DNA from: Acinetobacter vivianii
GTDB taxonomy: Bacteria > Pseudomonadota > Gammaproteobacteria > Pseudomonadales > Moraxellaceae
Direction: 5' to 3'
NCBI RefSeq assembly: GCF_014635885.1
Contig: NZ_BMDR01000002.1
Span: forward strand, 541,512 to 605,511
Length of the DNA: 64,000 nt
In this document: positions 1 to 9,022 of the stretch, piece after piece
Position numbering within the stretch: the first letter of the stretch is position 1
How the letters are laid out: each line of letters starts with the position of its first letter
Notes under the pieces: generated by a model
What the model was told of the DNA's origin: nothing
The model's database searches: none
Seen by the model: only the letters and a program-made list of their open reading frames with translations
Translations under genes and position numbers: made by a program

Positions 1-2247
1 CAGGTGTGGAAAGCCGCATATGGCAACCAGTATTTAGGTCGTTTACCGATTGGTGACTTACCCGAATTAAAATCAATTCAGTTGAATGAACTGAATCAGT
101 TCTATAAGACCTGGTATGCGCCGAATAATGCGGTCATGGTCATTTCTGGTAAATTTGATAAAACCGAAGTATTAAATAAGATTGATCAGTATTTCAGTCC
201 AATTCCTGCACGCGCCGTACCTGCTCAGGTGAAAGTGCCAGTTCTTGATGCGAGTAAGATTGAACAACGTCAATTTACCGTGAAAAAGGGCAGTGATCTG
301 GCCAAATTCCATATTTATATGAATGGAAAAAATACCGAATTACAACCGATTCTGGCACTCGCACCTTCTCTCTATACCATGCAGCCTAGCGGGCCTTTAT
401 ATAAAAATATGGTCGAGACAGGCATCAGTACCGCAGTTCAATCTGCGACATGGTTAGATCAGGACTTTAACGTGGTGTTTATGGGCGCAGTTTATGCACC
501 AAGCCATGATCCCAAAAAAGTTGATGATGCCTTGAAAACTGGCGTGGAAAATAGCCAGCCATTTACCGAGGCCGAATTACAGCGCATTAAGAATATTACC
601 CAGAATACGGCTGATACCATTGCCAATGATGCGGTGGCTTTAGGTTCACGTCTCAGTGACTACGCTGTATCTTCTCAGGGACAATGGGATCAATATTTCA
701 AGGATTTAAAGACAGTTCAAGCATTAAAGCTAAAAGATACCAATGAAACGCTCAAAGCGTTTTTAACCGCTTCACATCGTATTTCTGGTGATATTTTGCC
801 AACGCCAGAAGATCAAAAGAAAGCGATGACTTTGAAGGCTGAAGAGAAGCCAAAAACTTTAGATCAAAGCAATGAACAGCCTGAACCTTTAAAAGATCCG
901 AATGTCTATAAGCAGGAAGTGACCCAGTTTATGGCACAGTCTGCTCAGCAATTGCAGAAAAATGAGCAGAAGATCCAGCGTGGTGAGTTGAAGAATGGCA
1001 TTCGCTATGCTTTATTCCCAACTGCAACCCGTGACGATAAAACCTATGCCACGATTAGTCTGGATTTTGGTGATGAAAAAGCGTTATTTGGTAAAGGTGT
1101 AACGCTGGATTTAACCAGTTACCTGATGTTGCGTGGTTCAGAAAAGCATACTTTGCAAGAAATTACCGATAAAGCAATTGCTGCTAGTGGTGGTGCATCT
1201 GTTAGCTCAAATGGCAATGGTTTTACCATCGTGGTTCAGGCGAAAAAAGACAAGTTTGAAGACTTCTTTAATTTTATTGTCGATGTATTGAAGCAGCCAA
1301 AATTCTCACAAACAGAATTTGATCTTGCCAAAAATCAAAGTTTATCTGTACTCGATCGTCCTTATACCGAGCCTGCAGTTGTGGCTTCGATGACGCTCTC
1401 TAAAATTCTGGAAATCTATCAACCCGGCGATTTGCGTTATCACTTCGAACCTGATTTCACGAAAAAACAGATCAGTGATGTGACTCAACCGCAAGTGAAG
1501 CAATTCTATGATCAATTCTTTGTGACTGATCATGCACAGATTGCAGTGACGGGTGATTTTGATGCCAAAAAAATGCAAAAAACCTTACAAAAAGCATTTG
1601 GCTCTTGGAAAGCAAAACAGCCTTATACCAAAGTAACAGGTCAATATACGGTTTATAAAGCACAGAAAGTGAATGCTTTATCGGAACAGCGTGAATTTGG
1701 TAGTTACCAAAGTGTGTTGGCGCTGCCAGTCGGTTCTTATCATGCAGATGCACCAGCGTTAATTATCTTGAGCCATATTTTGGGTAACTCGCAGCTTTCA
1801 TCGCGTTTGGCACAAGAGTTACGTGAGAAAAATGCCTTGGTCTATGGTTTTGGCAGTGGTTTGGACTTAGATCCAGATATCAATGATGGTACGTTAAGTG
1901 TTACTGCAAACTATACTTCTGGACGTTCGGCGCAAGTATCGCAATCGGTACATAAAGTCTTGAATGAGCTGTTAAGCAAAGGCGTGACTGAGCAGGAAGT
2001 TGAAGCGGCGAAAGCAGACATCATGAAAAAACGCGTCACAGCTTTGGAAGATGAACGTAATATTCATGGCATGTTGACAGGTCAGTTAGAGCGCAACAAA
2101 ACCTTGCTGGATCGCGCTGAACGTGATCAGGAACTTGCCAAATTGACCAAAGAAGATGTGAATGCAGCAATCAAGAAATACATTAAACTTGATCAGTTTG
2201 TCGAAGTAATGGCAGATCAGTATGGTCAGCCTCAAAACTTGAAATAA
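1..2247 (+). CDS. M16 family zinc peptidase, C-terminal part (5' end outside window)
   Basis: The reading frame is open from base 1, so the gene starts upstream of the window; the GTG at base 4 is internal. The protein resembles the two-module M16 (pitrilysin/insulinase-like) peptidases, about 920-950 residues long and exported to the periplasm. The visible 748 codons cover the end of the first catalytic module and a second, inactive-type module starting near residue 320. The second module carries the conserved R-x3-R segment followed by a short Val-Tyr-Gly stretch near residue 600. The zinc motif HxxEH lies in the missing N-terminus, so activity cannot be judged here. A strong terminator follows the stop codon. 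The family is sure; the substrate is unknown. Confidence 0.92.
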   Translation, partial: QVWKAAYGNQYLGRLPIGDLPELKSIQLNELNQFYKTWYAPNNAVMVISGKFDKTEVLNKIDQYFSPIPARAVPAQVKVPVLDASKIEQRQFTVKKGSDLAKFHIYMNGKNTELQPILALAPSLYTMQPSGPLYKNMVETGISTAVQSATWLDQDFNVVFMGAVYAPSHDPKKVDDALKTGVENSQPFTEAELQRIKNITQNTADTIANDAVALGSRLSDYAVSSQGQWDQYFKDLKTVQALKLKDTNETLKAFLTASHRISGDILPTPEDQKKAMTLKAEEKPKTLDQSNEQPEPLKDPNVYKQEVTQFMAQSAQQLQKNEQKIQRGELKNGIRYALFPTATRDDKTYATISLDFGDEKALFGKGVTLDLTSYLMLRGSEKHTLQEITDKAIAASGGASVSSNGNGFTIVVQAKKDKFEDFFNFIVDVLKQPKFSQTEFDLAKNQSLSVLDRPYTEPAVVASMTLSKILEIYQPGDLRYHFEPDFTKKQISDVTQPQVKQFYDQFFVTDHAQIAVTGDFDAKKMQKTLQKAFGSWKAKQPYTKVTGQYTVYKAQKVNALSEQREFGSYQSVLALPVGSYHADAPALIILSHILGNSQLSSRLAQELREKNALVYGFGSGLDLDPDINDGTLSVTANYTSGRSAQVSQSVHKVLNELLSKGVTEQEVEAAKADIMKKRVTALEDERNIHGMLTGQLERNKTLLDRAERDQELAKLTKEDVNAAIKKYIKLDQFVEVMADQYGQPQNLK

Positions 2248-2253
2248 GCAAAC

Positions 2254-2288
2254 AAAAAGAAAGCCACCGATCAGGTGGCTTTCTTTTT
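2254..2288. terminator. Bidirectional terminator between M16 peptidase and DUF3144 gene
   Basis: A near-perfect stem (arms 2254-2268 and 2274-2288, five-base loop) is flanked by A-runs on one side and T-runs on the other, so it can end transcripts from both converging genes. Confidence 0.85.
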
Positions 2289-2299
2289 TGCATTAATCA

Positions 2300-2683
2300 T
2301 TAATGATCATGTTTGTGTGCATGAAAATCTTCATTTTTGCGGAAGCGTAAATAGTTTTCGAACTGTTCGCAATATTCATCAAAATTATCTTCCAGCATCA
2401 TTTGGAACTGTTGTAGCAGATAAGACATCACTTGTTCTTTTGCCTCACGCATTTCTTCGCCATCTTTAAAGTTATTGGCTGCAACCCAGGTGTTAAAACG
2501 GGCAGTGGCAAATAACATGGCTGCGCTTACTTGGGCACGTAACTCTTCTGGTTTAGCTTGTTGACCTTTTGGTGGGCGGCAAAAATCATTAGCGAGTTTG
2601 ATAAATTCATCGGCGCGCTCAAAAAATACGGCATTTAAAGCTTCTTCTTCCGTCACATCGGTAGCGTTAATTTTTTGAGACAT
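2300..2683 (-). CDS. DUF3144-like small cytoplasmic protein
   Basis: A 127-residue acidic protein with no signal peptide. Its core, an acidic helix with a FFERADEFI-type start followed by a VSAAMLFATARFN segment, resembles the DUF3144 family, whose function is unknown. The frame extends upstream to a non-ATG codon, but the ATG at 2683 is preferred because it has a GGA-type ribosome binding site and begins the family-like sequence. The C-terminus is His-rich (HAHKHDH), possibly metal-binding, although this is only an inference. It converges with the M16 peptidase gene and diverges from the gene at 2789. Confidence 0.78.
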   Translation of the reverse strand: MSQKINATDVTEEEALNAVFFERADEFIKLANDFCRPPKGQQAKPEELRAQVSAAMLFATARFNTWVAANNFKDGEEMREAKEQVMSYLLQQFQMMLEDNFDEYCEQFENYLRFRKNEDFHAHKHDH

Positions 2684-2788
2684 GAGATTTTCCAGCGACA
2701 AGTAAAGACACATTATTATAGACAAAGCCTTGTCGAAACTAAACCTTTGCCTTAATCTAAAATAGCCTAAGCAATTAGAATAATCACT

Positions 2789-3421
2789 ATGCAAGATGCG
2801 ATCGCGATTCAAAGCCTGAAAACGGATATTGCCTTACTACGCCAGCATATCTATCCACCGCAATCTTTAGAGCATGTTGAGGGCTTGCCGATTTATTATG
2901 GTCTAAAGGATGAGGTTGATGAATATTACCGACAATGGCAGCCTTTGATTGAGAGGGCACAGCAATTGTGCCAGCCTTTTATGGAAGATGAAGTGGTGGA
3001 TGCGATTCATTTGCCTAGCCATTTAAATCTGCCGCTATTTTTCTTTCATGTAGATCGAATTCGGATTAATAAAACCCGCGCTAAAGAATCGAAAACCTTT
3101 CGTGGTGTCGCGGCCTTATTGGAAAAATGCGGGCAGTTTGAAACGGATCAGATTTTTGCCATGCAAGAGTGGTTGGGGAGTGATGACACTGCTGCTTTAG
3201 TTGCACATCGCGAATTTATCGATTTACGGACTTACGTATTTCAACATGGGCAGAGTGAATATACCCGTACCCGTTTTTATATGAATGGCATGATTCTCAG
3301 TGTTGAGCCACATTTTAAATTGGTGGATGTACGGGATAAGCCACGTAAGCAGCGTAATGATAGCTATAGTGATCCGATTGCAGATAATGGAACGTGGAAG
3401 ATTTTTGGAAAGTATCGGTAA
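2789..3421 (+). CDS. Conserved hypothetical protein, unrecognised family
   Basis: A 210-residue cytoplasmic protein with normal codon use for this genome. I do not recognise a domain. It is rich in charged and aromatic residues, has no signal peptide or membrane segment, and contains a basic stretch near residues 90-105 (RIRINKTRAKESK). A second basic patch near residues 180-190 might contact nucleic acid or phosphate, which is speculation. It is divergent from the DUF3144 gene with about 105 bp between starts. No clear terminator follows it; the next 325 bases hold only a structured intergenic element. Confidence 0.75.
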   Translation: MQDAIAIQSLKTDIALLRQHIYPPQSLEHVEGLPIYYGLKDEVDEYYRQWQPLIERAQQLCQPFMEDEVVDAIHLPSHLNLPLFFFHVDRIRINKTRAKESKTFRGVAALLEKCGQFETDQIFAMQEWLGSDDTAALVAHREFIDLRTYVFQHGQSEYTRTRFYMNGMILSVEPHFKLVDVRDKPRKQRNDSYSDPIADNGTWKIFGKYR

Positions 3422-3746
3422 GTGATTTAAGGGGAATAAATAGTTTAAAACACTAATTTTTATTAAAAAATAACAGCACAGCCACAAGTGCTATATAAAG
3501 TTTGGATGTTTTCGCATAGGCGATTTCCTACTTTGTTTTCGGACAAAGTAGGCAAAGCCATTGTCATCAGCAAAACCTGTCTGTTTCTTGGATTTATTAA
3601 AATGTATCGCAGAAATATTACTTTGCTTATAACACGCAGGTTGCTGATGACGTTTCCGAGTATCCATTCTGTAGGGCGTAGATTATTTGTGGCGGTATCC
3701 ATGCCGCCAGCACGATAGGGATTTAAGATGGTTTTCCCTTGCGGAG
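3422..3746. other. Structured intergenic segment with nested inverted repeats
   Basis: No convincing gene lies here. It contains a perfect 10-bp inverted repeat with a six-base loop (3527-3536 / 3543-3552) and a second imperfect pair (3564-3579 / 3637-3650) enclosing about 57 bases. Short frames exist on both strands, but neither has a ribosome binding site. It may be a degenerate dispersed repeat or an RNA-forming element. Confidence 0.5.
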
Positions 3747-5204
3747 CTATCGCTCCTCATCCCAAAAAATATCTTTAGTTGATAAACCCTGTAGTTTCTT
3801 TGCCGCTTTCTTCGCAACATGCGGTTGCTGTGCCTTAACCCAACCTAAAGCAAATAAAAATTGCGGATGCTCAGCAGCTTGTTGCTCAAAGATCTGCTCA
3901 GCCACAAATAGATCATTATAGAAACCCAAGTATTCCTGAATCGGCTGTAGCTTATTAAAAAATTGCTGAACCTGTTTTTCTGGGTAAATCCCTGCAATAA
4001 AGTCGATGCAATAACGCAATTGTTTAACGCGCTTACGGGTACGGTGTTGTTGCTCGACTTCTAACTTAGAAAATTGAGCTGCATCTTTAAGAATCTTTTG
4101 ATACAGCTTAGTTAGGCTTTTGGCAGCTTGTTTAGAGAGTTTGGATTTTGATTGTTGATCACTATAGCTAAAGCTGAATAAGGATAAAAACAGTTGGGTT
4201 GTTTTGCTGTCACTCAATAATTCAGCAATATTTGCGTCGACATTTTCAGGGAAGGGAAAATCAAAATCACAGACTTGTTTGACTAAGGGAATGACTGAAT
4301 CTTGAATGGCATCATTATCACGTGATTGTCCTAAAGCTCTAAAAATCTCCGCCAAATGACTTTCCCAACTCGGATCAATGTGTACCGACCAATTGGAAAA
4401 ATGCTTTAAAGCTGAACGCAAACGGCGTAAACCAACACGAGCCTGGTGAATATGGTCGGCTTCTGCTACTCCATCAGCGATTGCAGCGGCATTGGGTAGG
4501 ATATGATTGAGCGTATTTTCGATAATCTGTTTGATAGCCTGTCCAGCACTGACATCTTTATCCAAATTCAGTGATTTCGCTTTGGTAGCAGCAGAGACGA
4601 CTTTGCCTTGGGCCAGTAAATTGCCGCGTTCAGCTTTACTGCGCACATCAAGCCAGAGCTGGTATTTATCTACCCAGGTTTTGGCAAAATCAATCAACTC
4701 TTGTGCTGAACCTTGTTTTAACTCAAATTCGACTTCACAGATTCTGGCGTGGTCAGTTGGAGTTCGGATTTCACCATCATCCAGACAGACCTCAATTTGA
4801 GAACCTTCAAATTCAAACACATGAAAAGTACGTTGTACATTGGTCTGGAATTGTAATTGTAGCTCGGCTGGCGCTTCGCCTAAAATATCACGTAGTACAG
4901 TTTGAACGGTTTGATTATGTTTATAGAGGGACAGATCAAGCTCAGGTTCTTGAGTACATTTTCCTAAATAGATATCTTCTTCGATACGTTGTAAATGATT
5001 TTTACTGGCAGCTTTAAAGGTTTGCACCCAATGCTCACCTTCTTGACGCAGGCGAATAGCCACATAATTTTTAGCAAGCAAACGGTCAGCAGTGTCATAG
5101 TATTTTGCTTGTAACTGAATTTTTTGTGCTTTTTGTTTGCTTAAGGTCTGTAAAACACTTTTTTTCTTAGACTCAGGAAGTTGAAATTTTAGCTCTATTT
5201 CCAT
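3747..5204 (-). CDS. CYTH-CHAD domain protein, probable inorganic triphosphatase
   Basis: A 485-residue protein. The N-terminal CYTH domain (about 1-200) opens with the ExExK signature (MEIELKFQL), the metal and triphosphate-binding strand of the tunnel fold. The C-terminal CHAD domain (about 215-485) contains conserved His and Arg helices, for example HQARVGLRRLRSALKHF near 265 and RTRKRVKQLRYCIDF near 395, which in other proteins bind polyphosphate. The architecture matches E. coli YgiF, an inorganic triphosphatase. The ATG at 5204 is preferred over an upstream TTG because AGGAG lies ten bases before it. The gene is monocistronic. Confidence 0.88.
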   Translation of the reverse strand: MEIELKFQLPESKKKSVLQTLSKQKAQKIQLQAKYYDTADRLLAKNYVAIRLRQEGEHWVQTFKAASKNHLQRIEEDIYLGKCTQEPELDLSLYKHNQTVQTVLRDILGEAPAELQLQFQTNVQRTFHVFEFEGSQIEVCLDDGEIRTPTDHARICEVEFELKQGSAQELIDFAKTWVDKYQLWLDVRSKAERGNLLAQGKVVSAATKAKSLNLDKDVSAGQAIKQIIENTLNHILPNAAAIADGVAEADHIHQARVGLRRLRSALKHFSNWSVHIDPSWESHLAEIFRALGQSRDNDAIQDSVIPLVKQVCDFDFPFPENVDANIAELLSDSKTTQLFLSLFSFSYSDQQSKSKLSKQAAKSLTKLYQKILKDAAQFSKLEVEQQHRTRKRVKQLRYCIDFIAGIYPEKQVQQFFNKLQPIQEYLGFYNDLFVAEQIFEQQAAEHPQFLFALGWVKAQQPHVAKKAAKKLQGLSTKDIFWDEER

Positions 5205-5381
5205 GATGTTATGACTCCTGACCAACGAGAATGATAAATATAGAAATGAGTATAAACTGTTGATCTGAAAAATTATTGTAAAGTTGTTTTAAGGAATGCA
5301 AGCAGGGTACACAATGACTTTATTTTGTACAAAAAATGCATTAACGTGTGTAGAGTCTTGCCGGATTAGGATGATCTAGAA

Positions 5382-5753
5382 ATGAATGCACCAGCCAATA
5401 TCACCCAGCCAGTGGAATTTTCATTACCGATTAAAAATTATGATGAATTTTATCGCTTTTATTTAACTGAACACCGCAGTATTGCCAGCCGTCGTTTGCA
5501 TGCAGCAGGTAGCTCAATCGGTTTATATTTCTTTAGCAAAGCCATTCGTAAGCGTCAGGCCAAATATGCGGTATATGGTTTGGTTTCAGGTTATGCCTGT
5601 GCGTGGGTTGGGCATTTCTTTTTTGAACATAATAAGCCTGCCAGCTTTAAGCAACCACTTTATAGTTTTATTTCAGATTGGCGGATGCTGTCGGATATTA
5701 CCCGTGGTCGTTTGAGTTTGATCGATCGTCAGTTTGATAAAATTGAGTCGTAA
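5382..5753 (+). CDS. DUF962 / Mpo1-like membrane protein
   Basis: A 123-residue protein of the DUF962 (YGL010w/Mpo1-like) family. It shows the typical FYRFYLTEHRS start, a conserved RLHAAGSS motif (around 38-46) and the HFFFEHNKPASF motif (around 79-90). In the yeast relative, His residues in such motifs bind iron for alpha-oxidation of 2-hydroxy fatty acids. The bacterial role is not established. Weak hydrophobic segments (about 43-55 and 63-80) suggest membrane association. The gene stands alone and ends in a clear hairpin terminator. Confidence 0.82.
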   Translation: MNAPANITQPVEFSLPIKNYDEFYRFYLTEHRSIASRRLHAAGSSIGLYFFSKAIRKRQAKYAVYGLVSGYACAWVGHFFFEHNKPASFKQPLYSFISDWRMLSDITRGRLSLIDRQFDKIES

Positions 5754-5768
5754 AATTCATTTGATATT

Positions 5769-5800
5769 TAAAAAGCTGCTTTGGCGGCTTTTTTATTTTT
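5769..5800 (+). terminator. Terminator after DUF962 gene
   Basis: A stem of nine base pairs including one G-U pair (5771-5779 / 5784-5792), short loop, then a T-rich tail to about 5800. Confidence 0.8.
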
Positions 5801-5918
5801 GATAGGGGAAATTAAATAAAAACATAATAATAAAATCGACCAATGCATCTGATTTAGAATGGATTTTATATAAATGATTTGTTAGTTTAAGCGACTTGAA
5901 TAACAAATGGTTTACATG

Positions 5919-6359
5919 ATGAAGAATTTTTTATTTTTAGGGGCTTTGTTAGCTTTAACTGGATGTACCTCGATTCAAGTGAATAATACCACTGGCTTTA
6001 ATCCAGAATCTATCCGTCAAGTTTGTGTGATTAATAATCCCAAAGTCATAATTAAAGACTTTAATCAGGTTGTAGAACGAAGTTTTGCGAGATATAACAT
6101 TCAAGCAAAAACGTATAATGACACTGACAACCTGAGTCTTTGTCAAACGACACTACATTATACGGCATTAAGATCATGGGATTTCGCACCCTATATGGTT
6201 TCTGCACAATTTAATTTATTACAAAATGGAAGACAGGTTTCTGAGGCTTCATTTAAGTTGAAAGGAAATGGTGGTCTTGCTCTAAATAAATGGCGTAGTA
6301 CTGAAACCAAAATTAATGAATTGGTCGATCAACTTTTAAATAAACCGCCAAAGAAATAG
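5919..6359 (+). CDS. Small lipoprotein, Sbal_3080-like
   Basis: A 146-residue lipoprotein. The signal peptide (about 1-18) ends in a lipobox LTGC, so Cys would become the lipidated N-terminus. The remaining sequence is a compact domain of about 125 residues with two Cys (in RQVCVI and LSLCQT) that could form a disulfide. It looks like the Sbal_3080-type lipoproteins, which have no assigned function. The exact start is uncertain: ATGs at 5907, 5916 and 5919 are all possible and no strong ribosome binding site is visible; the last gives the most typical signal peptide. It is probably sorted to the outer membrane because Thr-Ser follow the Cys rather than Asp. Confidence 0.8.
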   Translation: MKNFLFLGALLALTGCTSIQVNNTTGFNPESIRQVCVINNPKVIIKDFNQVVERSFARYNIQAKTYNDTDNLSLCQTTLHYTALRSWDFAPYMVSAQFNLLQNGRQVSEASFKLKGNGGLALNKWRSTETKINELVDQLLNKPPKK

Positions 6360-6434
6360 GTATATAAAAGTTAGCTGGTAGTGGGCAGTTTAGTGACGAA
6401 TCATGGCCATAGCTATTGATATTAATTAAGTTTT

Positions 6435-6460
6435 AAAGCCTCCGTTGGGGGCTTTATTAT
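6435..6460 (+). terminator. Terminator after lipoprotein gene
   Basis: Nine-pair stem (6435-6443 / 6447-6455) with a three-base loop and a short T-rich tail. The remaining bases 6461-6679 before thiE hold no gene; I looked for a TPP riboswitch and saw none. Confidence 0.7.
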
Positions 6461-6679
6461 TGAGTTAATCCTTAAAAGATTTCAATTTAACCTCTAACTT
6501 TCCAATAGTGTAAAACTTAGTGGTGTATGGTTTTCTATTAGCACCATGAGCTAACGTTATTTATTTGCTTTAACACATTCGGTGAATAGATCATTTCATA
6601 AGAACTTATACACTCCCTCTCTTTATATTTTAGATAAGAAAATATACCCTGAAGCTAATGTAATTATAGTGAAACGTTC

Positions 6680-7291
6680 ATGCGCGGTCTTTACCTCATC
6701 ACCAACGATGACCCAATCCAGCTCTTACTCGAAAAACTAGATGTTGCTTTGGCAACAGGACAGATTGCGATTCTGCAATATCGTCGTAAGAAAGTAGAAA
6801 AAGCAGAACAGCCACATGAAGTAGAGCAGATCAAAGCGCTGTGTGAACAACATCAGGTTCCTTTCGTCATTAATGATGATTTGGCGCTGGCTGAACAATT
6901 TGGTTTGGGTGTACATCTGGGGCAGTCCGATGGGGAAATAAGCGATGCTGCTGCACGTTTACCGAAAGGTGTGATTATTGGCCGTACCTGCTTAAACTCA
7001 CTGGAATTGGCTGAAAAGGCGATTGCCGATGGGGCAACTTATGTCGCGTTTGGTGCAGTCTATGCCACCTCAACCAAACCTGAAGCGGGCAATGTCGGTA
7101 TCGAAGTCATCAAACAGGCGAAACAAAAGTTTGCTGTACCGATTTGTGCAATTGGTGGTCTGACTGTGGAAAATTCTCAAGTGGTGATTGAGGCGGGGGC
7201 GAGCCTTTGTGCGGTAATTAGTGATATATTAGGACGATCAACAGCCGAAATTCCTGCTCGTGTAACTGCATGGGCAACGTTATTTGACTAA
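6680..7291 (+). CDS. thiE: Thiamine phosphate synthase ThiE
   Basis: A 203-residue TIM-barrel enzyme that joins 4-amino-5-hydroxymethyl-2-methylpyrimidine diphosphate to the thiazole phosphate to give thiamine phosphate in the cytoplasm. Recognisable family motifs in order: RGLYLITND at the start, the YRRKK pyrophosphate contact near residue 35, FVINDD near 72, GVHLGQSDG near 88, the flexible ATSTKPEAGNVG loop near 136 and the phosphate-binding AIGGL near 160. Length is normal for the family. It precedes hemL by 83 bp in the same direction, but paired hairpins in the gap suggest that coupling may be limited. Confidence 0.9.
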   Translation: MRGLYLITNDDPIQLLLEKLDVALATGQIAILQYRRKKVEKAEQPHEVEQIKALCEQHQVPFVINDDLALAEQFGLGVHLGQSDGEISDAAARLPKGVIIGRTCLNSLELAEKAIADGATYVAFGAVYATSTKPEAGNVGIEVIKQAKQKFAVPICAIGGLTVENSQVVIEAGASLCAVISDILGRSTAEIPARVTAWATLFD

Positions 7292-7300
7292 TTATAGGCA

Positions 7301-7346
7301 TCCGCTTTTGCGGAGCTTTCATTGTTTCTCGGAACGACAGCGTTCC
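7301..7346 (+). other. Two small hairpins between thiE and hemL
   Basis: Perfect inverted repeats at 7301-7305 / 7310-7314 and 7331-7336 / 7341-7346 (four-base loops) lie just before the hemL start. Neither has a long T-tail, so they may act as a weak terminator or mRNA-stability element. Confidence 0.45.
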
Positions 7347-7374
7347 TTGTCCTTGATTCTAGGTTGAGCCTTAT

Positions 7375-8673
7375 ATGAGTTTATCTCCAAAGCAAGAACA
7401 GCTATTTAAACAAGCAAATAAACATATTCCAGGTGGTGTTAACTCACCTGTACGTGCATTTAACGGTGTTGGCGGTACGCCTGTCTTTATCGAAAAGGCA
7501 AAGGGTGCATATTTGTGGGATGTTGATGGCAAGCGTTACGTGGACTATGTTGGTTCATGGGGCCCAATGATCTTAGGTCATGCACATCCAGATATTATTC
7601 AAGCGGTACAAACTGCGGCAGAAGATGGTTTAAGTTTTGGTGCACCAACTGTGCACGAAACCACTTTAGCCGATACGATTTGCGACATTATGCCTTCAAT
7701 CGAATTGGTGCGTATGACCAGTTCAGGTACTGAAGCAACCATGACGGCGATTCGTCTGGCACGTGGTTATACTGGCCGTGACAAGATTGTAAAATTTGAA
7801 GGCTGCTACCACGGTCATTCGGATTCATTGTTAGTAAAAGCGGGTTCTGGTTTGCTGACTTTAGGTGAAGGTGAGCCAACCTCAAAAGGTGTACCTGCTG
7901 ATTTTGCAAAACATACCTTAACGCTCCCATATAACAACATCGAAGCGTTAAAAGAATGCTTTAGCAAATTTGGTCATGAGATTGCTGGTGTGATCATTGA
8001 GCCTGTTGCAGGCAATATGAATCTGGTGACGCCAATCGATGGTTTCTTGCAAGCGATCCGTGATGTTTGTGATGAATATAAATCTGTCTTCATTATTGAT
8101 GAAGTGATGACTGGTTTCCGTGTCGCTTTAGGTGGTGCTCAATCGGTCTATAACGTTAAACCTGACTTGACCACGTTGGGTAAAATCATTGGTGCTGGCT
8201 TACCTGTCGGTGCTTTTGGCGGTAAACGTGAAATCATGGAATGCATCGCACCTTTAGGTGGCGTTTATCAAGCAGGTACATTGTCAGGGAACCCATTGGC
8301 AATGCGTGCAGGTATCGCAATGTTCAAACATTTACGTGAACCAGGTTTCTATGACAAGCTGGCTGCACAGTTAGCCAAATTGCTTGCGGGTTTACAGACT
8401 GCGGCAGACGAAGCGGGGATTCCATTTAAGACCCAGCAAGTGGGTGGCATGTTTGGTTTATATTTCACGGATCAGGATGACATTACCAGCTTTGATTCAA
8501 TGTTGGCCTGTGACGTTGAAGCATTTAAGAAATTCTTCCATGGCATGTTAAAGCGTGGTGTCTATCTTGCACCTTCTGCATTTGAAGCAGGCTTTATTTC
8601 GTCAATGCATTCAGATCAGGATATTGCAGATACCATTCAGGCAGCCAAAGAAACTTTTGCTGAAATGAAGTAA
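7375..8673 (+). CDS. hemL: Glutamate-1-semialdehyde 2,1-aminomutase HemL
   Basis: A 432-residue PLP enzyme of fold-type I that converts glutamate-1-semialdehyde to 5-aminolevulinate, the committed precursor of tetrapyrroles, in the C5 pathway. Key features: the [10 protein letters not shown] start typical of the family, the SSGTEAT cofactor-phosphate loop (116-122), the [10 protein letters not shown] motif (240-249) with the PLP-ring aspartate, and the Schiff-base lysine K270 in [16 protein letters not shown]. Full length. It is followed by a strong terminator and preceded by thiE. Confidence 0.97.
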   Translation: MSLSPKQEQLFKQANKHIPGGVNSPVRAFNGVGGTPVFIEKAKGAYLWDVDGKRYVDYVGSWGPMILGHAHPDIIQAVQTAAEDGLSFGAPTVHETTLADTICDIMPSIELVRMTSSGTEATMTAIRLARGYTGRDKIVKFEGCYHGHSDSLLVKAGSGLLTLGEGEPTSKGVPADFAKHTLTLPYNNIEALKECFSKFGHEIAGVIIEPVAGNMNLVTPIDGFLQAIRDVCDEYKSVFIIDEVMTGFRVALGGAQSVYNVKPDLTTLGKIIGAGLPVGAFGGKREIMECIAPLGGVYQAGTLSGNPLAMRAGIAMFKHLREPGFYDKLAAQLAKLLAGLQTAADEAGIPFKTQQVGGMFGLYFTDQDDITSFDSMLACDVEAFKKFFHGMLKRGVYLAPSAFEAGFISSMHSDQDIADTIQAAKETFAEMK

Positions 8674-8686
8674 GCATGTGATACAG

Positions 8687-8713
8687 AAGCCCGATTTATT
8701 CGGGCTTTTTTTA
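8687..8713 (+). terminator. Terminator after hemL
   Basis: Perfect eight-pair stem (8687-8694 / 8700-8707) with a five-base loop followed by a T-run. Confidence 0.9.
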
Positions 8714-9008
8714 TGGCTGCTGTTTAGGTTGATCTAAATAGAAGCCGACTTTAACTCATTTAAAAATAATGCTGAGTCATAATCCAAATCTTATTGAGTT
8801 TTCATCTATTTTTACGATAAACCTCAGCGACGAATAGCAGTAAAGATAAAGAATCTTTACTGTATCGCAAAGTAAAATATGCTTGAATAATCCACTATCT
8901 TGGCGTTTGTCTTTGGCTGTCCCAAAGCGCGAACGTATTGGCTTAGGCAAGCTGTAAGATAGCGCTTGTATCATATGTTTAAACAAGCTTTATATAAGAA
9001 ACTCATAG
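8714..9008. other. Intergenic segment with a perfect hairpin
   Basis: No supported gene. It holds a perfect 10-bp inverted repeat with a five-base loop (8838-8847 / 8853-8862). A minus-strand frame (8777-8986) runs through it but lacks a ribosome binding site. The promoter for the gene at 9023 must lie here. Confidence 0.45.
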
Positions 9009-9022
9009 GAATGGAGTAAAAC

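Noticed and set aside
3463..3718. Short frames on both strands of the 3.4-3.7 kb gap
   Set aside because: They follow the inverted repeats; neither has a ribosome binding site or family resemblance.
6461..6679. TPP riboswitch upstream of thiE
   Set aside because: The conserved THI-box segments were not visible.
8777..8986. 69-codon minus-strand frame between hemL and the GlcG/HbpS gene
   Set aside because: There is no ribosome binding site and it runs through a hairpin; at most it is a repeat remnant.
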